Assembly: GCF_000004825.1 (NCBI RefSeq)
Contig: NW_008805075.1
Span: 497,788 to 561,787 of the forward strand
Direction of reading: 5' to 3'
Length of the DNA: 64,000 bases
Source of the DNA: Heterostelium album PN500
Lineage: Eukaryota > Evosea > Eumycetozoa > Acytosteliales > Acytosteliaceae
Shown: positions 32,576 to 44,500 of the stretch, piece by piece
How the letters are laid out: each line of letters starts with the position of its first letter
Position numbering within the stretch: position 1 is the stretch's first letter
Made by a program: the position numbers and the translations under genes
The notes under the pieces: model-generated
Database searches by the model: none
What the model was told of the DNA's origin: nothing
Seen by the model: only the letters and a program-made list of their open reading frames with translations

Positions 32576-35500
32576 TCAAGATGTAGGCTTGTAACGATTG
32601 ATCAACAAAGATACAACAACCACTGGTAGTGAAGAGAGTAACTCTGAAAGTCCTGCAAATGCTGGTGGAATGGTAAATCCAACTGGGTAGAGAGCACCTG
32701 CAGCAAGTGGAATACCAATAAAGTTGTACAAGAACGACCAACTGAGATTGATTTTGATGACGAGGAATACGAGTCTTGAGAGAGTGATTGCATTGACGAT
32801 ACCTTCGAGGTCGGGTCTCATCAAGACGATGCTGGCGGCTTCGAGTGCAACATCGGTTCCGTTCGATACGGCAATTCCAACGTCTGCTTGGACAAGAGCA
32901 ACGGCATCGTTGACACCGTCACCAATCATAGCAACCTTTCTACGATGCTTGGTTTGGAGCTCCTTGATAGACTCTGCCTTGGAAGCGGGTGTTGCTTCAC
33001 CAAAGAATCCAGTGACACCGAGTTCCTGGGCGATCTTGCTTACTGCTGCAGTGTTGTCACCACTCATGATCCAGATATCCATACCCATACTCTTGAGCTT
33101 CTTTACAATCTTTACTGATTCGTCACGGAGAGTATCCATCATACCGATTACACCAATGATAGAACCGCTCAGTGCAACAATAGTAACTGTTTTACCTTCG
33201 GATTCCAATGTTCTGATTTCACGGAGAATATTCTCGTCGAGTTCGACAAGTTCGTCTTCGTGGATGAATTTCTTGTTTCCAACGAGTACATTGAGACCAT
33301 CAACTGTACAACGGAGACCTCTTCCTGGAACGATCTTTACATCCATTGGATCGGTAAGTTGACACTCGAAGCGAGTTTTGGCAACTTCGACCAGAGTCTT
33401 TCCAATGATGTGTTCACTGCCCATCTCTGCAGAACCGAGGTAGTAGAACAGCTGTTGCTCCGACGCTCCATTGAAGGTAATGTGATTTGTGACATTGAGT
33501 TTACCATTGGTAAGAGTTCCAGTCTTGTCGAATACAACGGTATCGATATTATGGCATTTTTGCATGACTTCTCCACCTTTGAAGATGATACCATTACGTG
33601 CACCGACACCACTTCCAACCATGACAGCAGTGGGTGTGGAAAGAGCAACAGCACAAGGACAGGCAATGACCATTACGGACATGGAGAAGAGCAAACTGAA
33701 TGTAAAGTCACGGGAGGAGATCATCCAAGCAGCAAATACAACGCATGCAATGACGATAATGATTGGAACGAAAATACTGGCAACACGATCGGCTTGCATT
33801 GCGACTGGTGCTTTGTTTGACTGGCATTGTTCAACGAGACGACAGATGTTGGCAATGGTTGAACGAGAGGACTGAGTCGATACTTTCATTTGGAATGCAG
33901 TGGACTGATTGATGGATCCAGAGAATACAAGATCACCTTGTTGTTTGTGGACATTGACAGACTCACCAGTGATAGCCGATTGGTCAAGGAATGCCTCGTA
34001 GTTCTCACATATCGCACCATCGAGAGGTACACGTGAGAATGGGAGAATACGAACAATGTCACCCTTTTGTACAAGACGTACATCAACCACTCTTTCATCT
34101 TTGGCAAGAATTGCGGTCGACGGTTGGAGTGAGATCAGCTTGGTCAATGTATTGGATGCTTGTCCACGTGCCAGTGTCTCTAGGAATCTACCGAGAATGA
34201 TAAGAGTCAAGAGAATGGCACTGGTCTCGAAAAATACAGGGAAGTCTTCCTTCATTACGGCATTGAGGATAATCGAGAGAATCGAATAAAAGTAGGCAAT
34301 CGAGGTGGACAACATTACCAATAGATCCATGTTGGCTCTCTTGTAGAATCGTATCGATTTGTAGGCAGATTGATACATTGGCAAACCAATGTAGAACTGG
34401 ATGGGTGTAGTGAGAACCCAACTGATGAAATGACGGATGGAAAGACCGGTGAACACCTCGTTATCAACACGATTACCATTTGGAATAAAGAAGCTCAGCA
34501 CAACGACTGGAATACAGAGGATGATACTGATAATCAATAGTCTACGGAGCGAATTAATCGAATTGATAGAGTTTTGCTTGGCGTTGTTCATGGTGTTGTC
34601 ATCCACCAATGAGATCTCAACTGGAGATTCGTTGTCGGCTTGGTATGACTGTTGGACTTTGTCATAGAGATCACGTGGTCCGACCGTTTCACTGTCATAG
34701 CTGATCGATAGATAACGAGCTCCACTGGTTTCATTGACAACATCAATAACACCGTCGGTCTCTTTCAATTGATTCATCAAATCAATACTTGGTGCCTTAC
34801 CCTCGGTATTGATACGCAATTGATCGATATCAGCAGGTGGAACTTCAGTTGCATTTACACCAATTGATTTGATAACTTCAATCATTTCACTAAAAATATA
34901 GTAATAAAGTGTTAATATATAATATTAAATTGAAATATGTTTCTATTATTAGCTACTTACTCAACAGATACTAATCCATCATTGTAATCAATGGTTGATT
35001 TCAAAGTATAGAGATTGGTTGAGATTTCAAAGATACCTGGTAATGTCTTGATTTTGGTATCGACATTGTTGAGGCACTCGGAACAACAAGTCAATCCACT
35101 TGGCTCCAAGCTGAGAGTTACTTGCTTTCTCTCACCACCTACTTCCAAGTCGATCATCTCTTCTTCTGGCTCCTCTTGTTTGTAGCCGAAACGAAGACCA
35201 AAGAAATTACCACACTTACGGTAGACGACGGAAGCAGAGAGGGTCTTCTTGGTCTTGGTCGGGATGAGACTGTCTTTACCACCGTAACCGACTTCAATGG
35301 TCAAGCAGCACTTGGTCTCACAACAGCCCTTCTTACAACAGTTACTTGGCGACTCTAAACAGATATCACAGCATTTCTTTTGGACTGTTTTGGCTGGTAC
35401 GACTTTCTTTGCGTGGGAATGTGGCTTCTTGTGGCTGGAGTGGTCGTGTGGCTCAGAACAAGTTGCAGCTTGTTCCTTCTTTGGTGGACAACAACCCTTT

Positions 35501-36846
35501 TTACAATCTTCTCCTGGCTTCTCGACAGTGGAGGTAGTAGTAATAACAACGGTTGGAATGGCCATAGGGTCAGCATTATTCTTGGGTGGACAACAACCTT
35601 TCTTGCAATCTTCCTTCTTTGGAACGGTTTGGGTGGCTTCAGGAGCAGCAACAGTCTCGGTCTTCTTTGATGAACAACATCCTTTTTGACAATTATCTTT
35701 CTTTGGCTCCTCAACAACAGCAGCAACTACAACTGGTTCAACAGTCTCAGTCTTCTTTGAAGAACAACAACCTTTCTTACAGTTGTCTTTCTTTGGCTCC
35801 TCAACAACAGCAGCGACTACAGCTGGTTGCTCAACAACAACACTCTCGGCCTTCTTTGAAGAACAACAACCTTTCTTACAGTTGTCTTTCTTTGGCTCCT
35901 CAACAACAGCAGCAACTACAACTGGTTCAACAGCAACAGTCTCAGCCTTCTTTGAGGAACAACAACCTTTCTTACAGTTGTCCTTCTTTGGCTCCTCAAC
36001 AACAGCAGCAACTACAACCGGTTGCTCAACAACAACACTCTCGGCCTTCTTTGAAGAACAACAACCTTTCTTACAGTTGTCCTTCTTTGGCTCCTCAACA
36101 ACAACGGCAACTACAGCTGGCTCAACAGCTACAGTCTCTGCTTTCTTTGAAGAACAACAACCTTTCTTGCAGTTATCCTTCTTTGGCTGCTGCTCCTCCT
36201 CTGTTTGGACAGTGGTGGCAGGTGTGGTTGGCGACGATTCAGAGGATGAACAACAACCTTTCTTGCAGGCCTGGTTTGTGGCAGGTACCTCATCGGACTT
36301 GGAAGCAGACTCGGTGGAGCAACAACCTTTCTTGCAAGTGGGTGCTTCGTCCTTGTGGGAGTGGAGAGCTACCTCAATTGGAACAGGTTTGACATCGGTA
36401 GAGCAACAACCAGAGGGCTTTGACTCTTGACCGTCAGCGGATTTCTTTTCCTTTGAGCAACATGACTTCTTGGTAGCGGTGGCATCCTCGCTTGGAGAGC
36501 AACAGGAACCAGCGGCAGACGACTTTGGATTACATTGGTCATTCATTGGCTCATCGGACTTGCACAAAGTACTCTCATGTCGTTGATCATCCGATGATGA
36601 AGTACTACAACAACTATCATCATTTGAATCTTCTCCACCAATTAAAGATTGACAACATGATGAAGTTGATGATGATGGTGAATTATTATTATTATTATTA
36701 TGAATAATAGTATTATTTTCTAAATTATGTGAATGTTCATGTTCATGGTTATGTTCATGTCCATGGTGATCGTGATCGTGATTCGAAGATGAAGACGACG
36801 ATGTGGAAGTCGTCGAGGTTAATAAAGGATGATGTGAATCATCCAT
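32576..36846 (-). CDS. P1B-type heavy-metal (copper-like) ATPase with CKKGCC-repeat N-terminus
   Basis: Two exons (36846-34961, 34889-32576) give 1399 residues. The N-terminus has a His/Asp run (NHDHDHHGHEHNHEHEHSH). About 450 residues with eleven C[KQ]KGCC motifs follow, several in near-identical 32-residue repeats (KKDNCKKGCCSSKKAE... VVEEP). Next come HMA-like folds (GLTCCSECLNNVDTKI; CxxC here) and a P1B core: CPC in TM6 (VIACPCAVALSTPTAV), phosphorylation site DKTGTLT, hinge GDGVNDA and YN in TM7. It should export or sequester Cu+ or a similar soft metal across a membrane. Oddities: the conserved SEHP is SEHI, GDGxNDxPAL has Val for Pro, and TM8 shows ELLSS where copper pumps usually have MxxSS. 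Metal specificity is therefore inferred, not shown. Confidence 0.93.
35470..36420 (-). repeat. Coding repeat array for CKKGCC metal-binding motifs
   Basis: The array encodes eleven CKKGCC or CQKGCC motifs. The central six sit in about 96-base near-identical repeats that also encode VVVAAVVEEPKKDN linkers. Long open frames on the plus strand here are shadows of the repeat. Repeat length variation between strains would be expected. Confidence 0.9.
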
Positions 36847-37489
36847 AATTAATGTTTTAAATTTATTTATAAATACAAAAAAACGGAGTGAATATTTTTA
36901 ATGAAGAGTAAAATCACTCCGGCTCAACCATTTAAAGTTAAAAAAAACAATTTAATTTTTATTTTATTTTTATTTTTTGTTTTTTTTTTTTTGTTGTCAC
37001 GTAATTATTTTGATGTTTTTAATAAAAAAATTAAAACAAATAGACTTGTAAAAAAAAAGAATTGGAATTTTCAAATGCAAAGAAACTGGTTTAATTATAA
37101 TTCAATTTGTGAAAATATTTCTATTGATATTGGGTTGTTTGTTTGTTTTTTGGTTTACCATCGTCCCACCAACACCACCAAACACCCCATTGTTCACACT
37201 GAATGAAGAATGAATATTTGCTGTAATAATTAATAGAAACAAACAAAACTATAAAGAATCTCGTAGAGTAATAATTTGTTTTATTTAGTATTTATTTATT
37301 TATTTTTTAGATTTTCAGATTTAATAATAAATAAATGTTATTATTATTATTATAATATCTCTTGATTATTAAGGTTTTTAAATGTTTATATATTGAGGTT
37401 ATAATTATAAAAAAATAAAATGTTTTTTTACAGAATAATTTGGTTTGTTTGTTATAATTTATTAATTAATGATTGATTTTTATTTAATG
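36847..37489 (-). other. Intergenic, no feature seen
   Basis: 5' flank of the heavy-metal ATPase. An ATG frame on the plus strand from 36901 is A/T-driven (Lys/Asn/Phe-rich) and is not supported as a gene. No metal-response element could be recognised by eye. Confidence 0.4.
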
Positions 37490-38310
37490 TTACATGAACA
37501 ATGTAATGGTTGCAATGACTGCAATGATTACGATTGATGAGATGGTCAAGGTGTTGGCGTCGGATGAACCTGGTTGTACGTCAGAGCCAGCACAGGTGTC
37601 ACCGTTGTAACCGGCATTGCAGGTGCACGATGCCTTTGAGGTGTCGTAGATACCACGGTAGCTACAGAATCCAGAACGATCAAAGAAGACGGTGTTGACG
37701 TTGTTGACATCGTAGTAGCATGGGTAGGTTTGATTCTCGGCGTATTTGTTTAGCCAATTGACGGTGGTGGTCTCATCGGAGGAACGCATGCATTGGAAGG
37801 TCGAACAGATGGTATTCTTTTGTGTTTGTCCGTTGGCAGAGAAGGAGACGTCGACACGACCCATAAAGGTCATCGAATCCATATCCTCTTGACAACTGTA
37901 TGGTGTGTAGTTGGGGGGTGGTGGTTTAGCCATCACCTTTCTCATTGAATCGGGTGGATCTATTGTATTTGGTGTACATGTTGCATATGTTGTATAATCG
38001 TTTCTAGTCACTGAACATGTTGTATTTTGAACTGTTGGTGCTGCACCTATAATATATAATAATATATATATAATCAAATTTATTGTTATTAATATAAAGT
38101 GTTCTCATTTTTCTTTCAACAAATATATATCTTTTTATTTTTGTTGATTATACTAAAGTGTTTGTTGGGTTATTCAAATTTGATTGTTCGCTCATTCTTA
38201 TTTGATTTGATTTATTGCTGTATGAATGCTTTGCTTGTAATTTATTATATCATACCTTGAACACAACACAAAAGTGCAGATAAAAGTAATAGAGATACTA
38301 GTTTAATCAT
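37490..38310 (-). CDS. Secreted EGF-like protein, probably GPI-anchored
   Basis: Exons 38310-38256 and 38046-37490 join (CVQG|AAPTVQ) to 203 residues. The signal peptide is MIKLVSLLLLSALLCCVQG. The ectodomain has regularly spaced cysteines and N-glycosylation sites (QNTTC, ENQTY). It ends with an EGF-like knot (ASCTCNAGYNGDTC), a short Ser/Asp spacer and a C-terminal hydrophobic stretch (ISSIVIIAVIATITLFM) with no cytoplasmic tail, as for a GPI-attachment signal. An extracellular surface role is inferred. The family was not recognised beyond this layout. Confidence 0.85.
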
Positions 38311-39283
38311 TATTGCTAAATTTGTGAAATAACAGTTTCATGAAATTTTTATAGCTTGTCAATCAGAGGGCTAATGTTTTTTTTTGCAATCCCCACATAA
38401 TCCATCTTCCGCTATTTTTAATAACGTCATAATAAATTGGGAACAAAAATTTGATTTTTTGTATTTTTTTTTTTTTTTTTGATTTTTGTTTTATAATAAT
38501 GCCACCACACTAACAATTTTTTTGTGACACCTTTGATCATAATGTATGATTCAGATAATCATTGTTTTTAATTTTTTTATTTTATTTTTTATTTTTTTAT
38601 TTGATGATGATTTTGACAGACAGGGAATTCAAAATGGGTTTTCAGATGTCACAACACCAGTAGTGGGCAACTACCATGGTATCATACACCGATATTTTGT
38701 TGGACCACCACATCCCACAAATCTTCTTTAAGATGTTTAATTACCAATGCAGTACTAGTATCCAAGTATCACTTCTCAAGTTTTTTGATTTTTATAAATA
38801 CTAATAAAAAGTTTAACTAGTCAGAATCATAAAAATTGAAAAAAAAAAAAGAAATAATAGAATTTGAATATTCACTAAATTTACTTTGTCATTGTAATAT
38901 TCATTAGATATTTGATATGAAATAGATAAAAGAGAACTTTTACATAAAAACACTCGTTCAAACTGGCATTGGGCAATGTTTTATAAAAAACTTGTAAAAC
39001 TTTGTGGTTTTACTTTGCATCTTTTAATAAAGTCTGGTTGTTTTTTTATCAAGTGATAATACCTAGATTTAATTTATATTTTAATATGTTTTGTAGGGTG
39101 ATTGGTGAATAGTAGTGGTGTGTGATTAATGAATATTATTTAGTGGTTTGTGGTGAAACTCAACTCAAATCTATAAAATAAAAAGATATTTAAAATCATT
39201 ATTCCTATCTTTTTTTATTATTCTTCCATTTTAAACTTATAAGAATACATAATTATCATATAAATATAGAATATTTCTAATAA
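38311..39283 (+). other. Intergenic, no clear feature
   Basis: A/T-rich. A short G+C-richer stretch at 38620-38710 (DRQGIQNGFSDVTTPVVGNY...) is open on the plus strand but lacks a start and partner exons. It is not called as a gene. Confidence 0.35.
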
Positions 39284-39596
39284 ATGGTAAAATTTATTTT
39301 TAAAGTTTTTTAATTTCAAATAATTAATTTTTTTATTTTAATCCCTTATTTAGGATTTCATTGAGTTATACCTAAAAACAGTACTATATGAGCAGCTGGA
39401 TATAATATACGAAGAGTTAGAAATAAAACCAACTACAATGTTGAACGATGAACTTGGGATGGATAACATTGATTTCATAGAGTTTATTCAGAGAATAGAA
39501 GATGATTTAGATATAAAAATAACAGGAAAGCTTGATCATCGGATTGAATGCTTCAACGATTGCGTAATACTAGTAAAAAAAACACTCTGTAAATGA
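39284..39596 (+). CDS. Acyl-carrier-protein-like small protein lacking the phosphopantetheine Ser
   Basis: Exon 1 is only ATG (39284-39286), followed by a GTAAAA donor. After a T-rich acceptor, 39354-39596 completes an 81-residue protein (MDFIELYLKTVLYEQL...). Length and pattern match acyl carrier proteins: helix 1, loop, LNDELGMDNIDFIEFIQRIE corresponding to the L-x-x-DLGxDSLDxVEL-x-x-xE block, EDDLDIKI, and a final helix (DCVILVKKTLCK). The Ser that carries 4'-phosphopantetheine (DSL) is Asn here (DNI), so it should not be a substrate carrier in the normal way. It could be a structural ACP-like subunit or a degenerate ACP. The ATG-only exon is inferred from frame and splice sites. Confidence 0.65.
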
Positions 39597-40026
39597 TTTA
39601 TTAACTTGGAATTAATAAACTGAATTTTTCTGTATTTAAAAATAATTATTTAATCACTCTTACTGAGCACACGCAGAAACTAATTTTGCCGGAAGTACTC
39701 CATTCCCGGTAGTAATATTGACGGTTAATTGGTAATAATAATAATAATCTGGTAGTTTTGGTTGCAAGCATCGGTGCAGAAGTAGGAGTTCAACTACCGG
39801 TTATCTAAACTGACAGCCAAAGGCTACCAGTAGTTTAACAGTTACTTCATACAGGAAACGTAGCTCGGCGCCAACAAAAGCTGCCCAACGAAAAAGACTG
39901 GATCTACCTCAGTTACCAGTACTACCATTAGTGCGACTGTTGCACCAACTAACAAGCATATTACCGCACCCACATCCTTTTTAATGAATCATATTCATCA
40001 CTTATATATATCTTAATTCAATGTTT
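39597..40026 (+). other. Intergenic with a G+C-richer unexplained island
   Basis: From 39670 to 39985 the base composition is much less A/T-rich than other spacers. One plus frame reads KKTGSTSVTSTTISATVAPT near the end, another reads AHAETNFAGSTPFPVV near the start, and frames switch between. This looks like the remnant of a Ser/Thr-rich protein gene. No tRNA-like fold was recognised. Confidence 0.4.
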
Positions 40027-41360
40027 TTATCTACGCATGACCGATACAAATTCGTCTTTAGAGAGATCACCGTTCTTATCGACATCAAAGATGGCGTAGA
40101 CGGTGTCGACCACTTCGTTCGATGGCTCAAACTGGCAGATGACCTTGGCGATATACTTGAACTCGCTCTTGGTGAATGGCTGGTTGATTCCCTTGTAGAG
40201 ATCGATGGAGAGACTGACCTCATCGAGCTTGTTCAACAAACGATTGAAACCAACGAATTGCTCAAATGTGACACCCTTGCTGCCGGTGTTGTTGACGGTG
40301 GTTGGCAACGACTCGACCGACTTCAAGTAGCTGTTACGCATGTTCTCGTTGGCATGCGACGATATCAACAGTCCGAAATCACGCTGTGAGATCTGGCCTG
40401 TGCTCTTGGGATCGTAGAGGTGGAACTCCAGTTGTAGGACATCACGACGAACCTGCTCCAACAGCGACTTGAACTTTTCAAGTGTCAGTGAGTTGTCGCC
40501 ATGCTTACCAAAGAGGGAGTCGACCCAGTCCTGCGAAAGCAGCGACTTTTGGCTGGTGTCAGTCGATGACTTTGTAAAGGCAGAATGATTCTTGAGAATT
40601 CTAAAGATCTTTGTAAACTCGTTGACGTCGATCGAGTTGTCGTGATCGACGCCGAATATCTTGAAGGCAATATCAACACTCTTCTCTGGAATTGACAACA
40701 GAGTCGAGAAGAACATAAACTCACCAAAAGAAATCAAACCGTCACCATCGACATCGGCAATCTTGAATGATATTGGCACCTCTTTAATGTCCAGAGATTT
40801 GTTCTTGGTTGAACCTGGTGATGAAGTCTTGAATTGGTGTGATAAAACAGCACGTACAAAATCATCTAAAGTCATAAAATATTCACCTGACAAGAAAAAA
40901 AAACATACAATATTATTATTTTGTTTCACCTTTTTTAAATATTTATATATTATATGATTGAAAGAATTGATTGTGATTATTAAATAATATTAACTAACTA
41001 CTTACCATTCTTATTTATTGATGCAAATGTTTGGAATATCTTTTCTGGTGTACTGAACTCACGAATACGATCTTGATAGTTGGTGAAGATCTTCTCACGC
41101 CAATTTTGGTTGGTTGGTTCATCGACAGCAAGTACAACCGCTGTGGTTGTTACAACCAAAGCACAACCTATATCAATCCATTTCCATTTCCATTTTATTT
41201 GTTTTTGTTGATTTTGATTATATTGATTGTGTTGTTGTTGTTGTTGACCAGATGAATATAATCTGACTACTGAAGTTCTTCCTACTGGTGTTGAACTTGA
41301 CAATCTTAATGATTGATTCAATCTTTTTGTTGATTGAATAACTAATCTATTTGTAAACAT
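40027..41360 (-). CDS. MICU-like EF-hand regulator of mitochondrial calcium uptake
   Basis: Exons 41360-41006 and 40886-40027 join (INKN-G|EYFMTL) to 404 residues. A basic Ser-rich mitochondrial presequence (RLVIQSTKRLNQSLRLSSST) is followed by a Gln-run and a hydrophobic segment (IDIGCALVVTTTAVVLAV). The MICU hallmark comes next: REFSTPEKIFQTFASI and EYFMTLDDFVRAVL. Canonical EF-hand loops are DVDGDGLISFGEF and DVDKNGDLSKDEF. Two further loops (GVDHDNSIDVNEF, DPKSTGQISQRDF) are degenerate. MICU proteins gate the MCU channel in the intermembrane space in response to Ca2+. The start region is overlapped by a perfect inverted repeat (see 41330-41417). Confidence 0.9.
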
Positions 41361-41417
41361 TATTATTCTTTTTTTCTTATATATATATATTTACAAATAG
41401 ATTAGTTATTCAATCAA
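41330..41417. repeat. 28-bp perfect inverted repeat around the MICU-like start codon
   Basis: 41330-41357 and 41390-41417 are exact reverse complements separated by 32 bases. One arm is the coding sequence immediately after the ATG (codons 2 to 11 on the minus strand). The other lies in the 5' leader or promoter. If transcription starts upstream of it, the ATG would sit in the loop of a 28-bp RNA hairpin. Confidence 0.95.
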
Positions 41418-41548
41418 TTATTTAAAAACAAAAAAAAAATTAATAAAGTTTTCTGTTTTTTTCTATTTTTTGGAATATTTGTTAAATTTTTAGTTATGTG
41501 ATTGAAAACTGCCAAGTGTTAACGAAATTAAAAGAAATTATATTATCT

Positions 41549-44500
41549 TTATTGTAATCCATTTAATATCCAACTTTGTGAAGGTTCTGGTACAGCAGAA
41601 ATCGATTGCAATACCGAGTAGAGTGATCGAACAAGAATTGCTTTCTCTGATTTCTCAATACTATTGAATTTATCTTTGATCAACGAACTCAACCTATCAG
41701 TTACAATAGTATCAAGATTAAAGCTTCTAATAAATATTGGTAATGAATATGCCAATATATTCGATAGATTAATCTAGTATTAATTGAATATTGTGTTAGA
41801 AATTCATTATTTTTTTTCTAATATTATTATGATAAATATAAAAATACTTACATCTAAATTATTTAATTCCAATTGAGTAAATAATATATTGATGTTGATA
41901 CTCGATAGAGAACATGTGATAACGGTCGATAGTAGTTCAATACCGATCGAGTGTTTAGGTGAGAGTTTGAGACAATCGAGGAAATCAATGATCAATTCAT
42001 TGAGTGTTGGGCGGCTACCATCTGTTGGTTGGCCACCGATAAAGATACTCTCGACAATCGATGGAAGGAATGCTTGCAGCATTTGTTGGTAAGGTGATCC
42101 GTTGCTTGCGAAACACCACTGTTTCAGAGTGGCAATCGATTGGAGTGTTATTGGTACTTTTGCAAGTTTGGCCCATCTGGCAAAGACATAGTTCATCTTT
42201 AATGAGTTTTGGAAGGTTTCAGCATTGTTGAGTGATCCACTGATAAGTTGGAATCCAAACTTCTTATCGGGAAGTGCAGATAATCCCGATGCACAATGGT
42301 CGAGTGCTGCCACAACATTACGATCAACAACCATTGTTGTATTATTGCTGTTGTTATTACTCTTAACGAATGGCGATGGAATTGATTTCGAGATGTAATC
42401 GATCGCCAACTTTTTGAATCGAATACGCATGTCATCTGGAAGATGTTCAGCTTGCAATCCATCATAGATTACACTCCATGTCAATTCAAGATTCTTTGAT
42501 GATTTGTTATTATTATCGTTGTCATCATCAACATTATCGTAGACTTTGGTTACATTTTCGAGGAGTGCGAATAGAGAGTCAACTCGAGAAGCGGCAACAT
42601 GAGAGATAGCCAATGGGATGGAGCGTAGTAGTGTTTCCTTTACCATGCTGCTGTTGAATGATTGGATGATGCTGATCCATTCAACATAGACATTGGAGCA
42701 TGTCGATAGTAAGATGTTCTTGGCACAGAATTCAATGCATTTGGAGCGAACCACCTGATTTTGATTGGAAGTGAAAATTCTCTTGATGATCGATCCCCAA
42801 TTAACGATCGGTAGCTTACTTCCATCCACTTGACTAAAGATGGAAAAGACCGATGCGATCTGTTCGTTGGAACTAGATTTACTGTTCAACAAGTTGAATA
42901 GTTTCTTCACTAGAAGTTCATCTGGAAGATGGTCGAGATTGTCTGGGGTATCGTTGGAGGATGAACTGCTGGTTGGAATGGAGAGTGCACCGAGCGATGC
43001 AGCGGCGAATCTCACTACTTTGCTATCGTCGCTTGTGTCATAGATTTGAATGAGTGATTCAACCAGTTGATTGATGAGTGATTGACATTCTTTTCTTCTG
43101 GCTGGATTCGAGTTGATAAAGTCAATGACCCCGGTTGCCAAGTTGCCGTTGAACGAGTGACTGGCATCCTGTGAGAGGATAGGAGCACCAAGGAACACTG
43201 CAGCCGCTACAATACAAGCGATACGATCATTTGCCGACAGGTTTTGTTGTGACAATGTATTGATATACTGCTTAAACTGTGATTCAATGTAGTCAATATC
43301 GAGACTGAACGATTCCGATGCCAACAATTGAATGAGTAAAGCATGTGAAGCAAAGGTAAACAACTTGTGTTTTGGATAGATCGATCTATTGTTATCGAGT
43401 TGACTTATCAGCTCTTTAATTTGATTGTAATCGAGCTTCGAGAGTTTGAACAACACTGTCTTTACCAATGGCAAGACAAGGAGGGTAGCACCAAACAATT
43501 GAGGTGACGATTTTGACAACTCTTGGGATTGTCGATAGATTGCTTCTAGTATCGCAGAGATTTCAATAAGTAGGTTCTCAGATTGTTGGTTATTGATCTC
43601 TTTCAGTGCGGAAACAACGTATCCAATGGAAAGAACCAATCCAACATTCTCTGGTGTATCAGATAGATTGTGGATGTCAAGACAATGGATAAGTTTGGAT
43701 CTATAGACATTTAGCAATGGTTCAATAAGAGTTGCTGGTTTCTTGGCATTACTTAGATTCATTATTGCAATGGCAATGGCTAGATACCATGAGAATTTAG
43801 ATTGACTGTGATCGGTAGACTCTCCCCAGAGCAAAGCTTGTCTTGATTGTACAACCAACGGACTTTCATCGTTGAGCGATGCAATCAAGCATGAAATACC
43901 GATAAAGCATGCACCTTTTGATATGACTGGTTTTTCTTGATTAATCCAATCCAATAGTTTCGACACTACCTGTTCAAATTTGTTGTACGACGACAGAGGA
44001 AGCGATCTTCCAAGACCAGCAAGAGCCAGCACAATATTCTCAGATTGCGAATAAGTTATCTGGTTATTCGAGATCTGCTCAACATGATCCAACAGCAACT
44101 TAAAGATATCATCGAATACTTTATCTCTAACCAAGTTGGGTGCGAGTGGTTGCTTGTCTTTCGCCAGCGACATTCTAGTTTGTTCGTTACGCAACGATGC
44201 TTCCATCATCTCGGACATGAAACGATTCCATCCACCGATTGTCAACATTCTACTGGTGAAATCATCGGCACGACTCGAACTTAGATCGAGACTGGTGAGA
44301 TCGATCAACATCTTACTGAATGCTTTATGGCGAAGTGCAATCATTTTCTTTGATTCACGATTACCCTCTTGTCCCAACGCAGAGAGGTTAGAGAACGACC
44401 AGAGAAGACCGGCTTGAACACCATGGGTAATACCAACACGTGACTCTGTACAATACTCTTGATACAGCTTTGGTTCCACACTATCGACAGCTTCGCCAAT

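Noticed and set aside
33260-33875. Long plus-strand open frames opposite the heavy-metal ATPase
   Set aside because: They lie antisense to highly conserved P1B ATPase motifs; codon mirror effect in a G+C-richer exon.
35586-36430. Gln/Leu/Ser-repeat plus-strand frames of 215-268 codons
   Set aside because: Mirror of the CKKGCC repeat array; the minus strand has the conserved cysteine motifs and exon structure.
36901-37206. 101-codon ATG frame upstream of the ATPase
   Set aside because: Driven by A/T homopolymers (Lys, Phe, Asn), with no conserved text.
39670-39985. tRNA or other structured RNA in the G+C-richer island
   Set aside because: No T-loop GTTC box or cloverleaf pairing was found on either strand. 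I saw no tRNA, rRNA or snRNA in the window.
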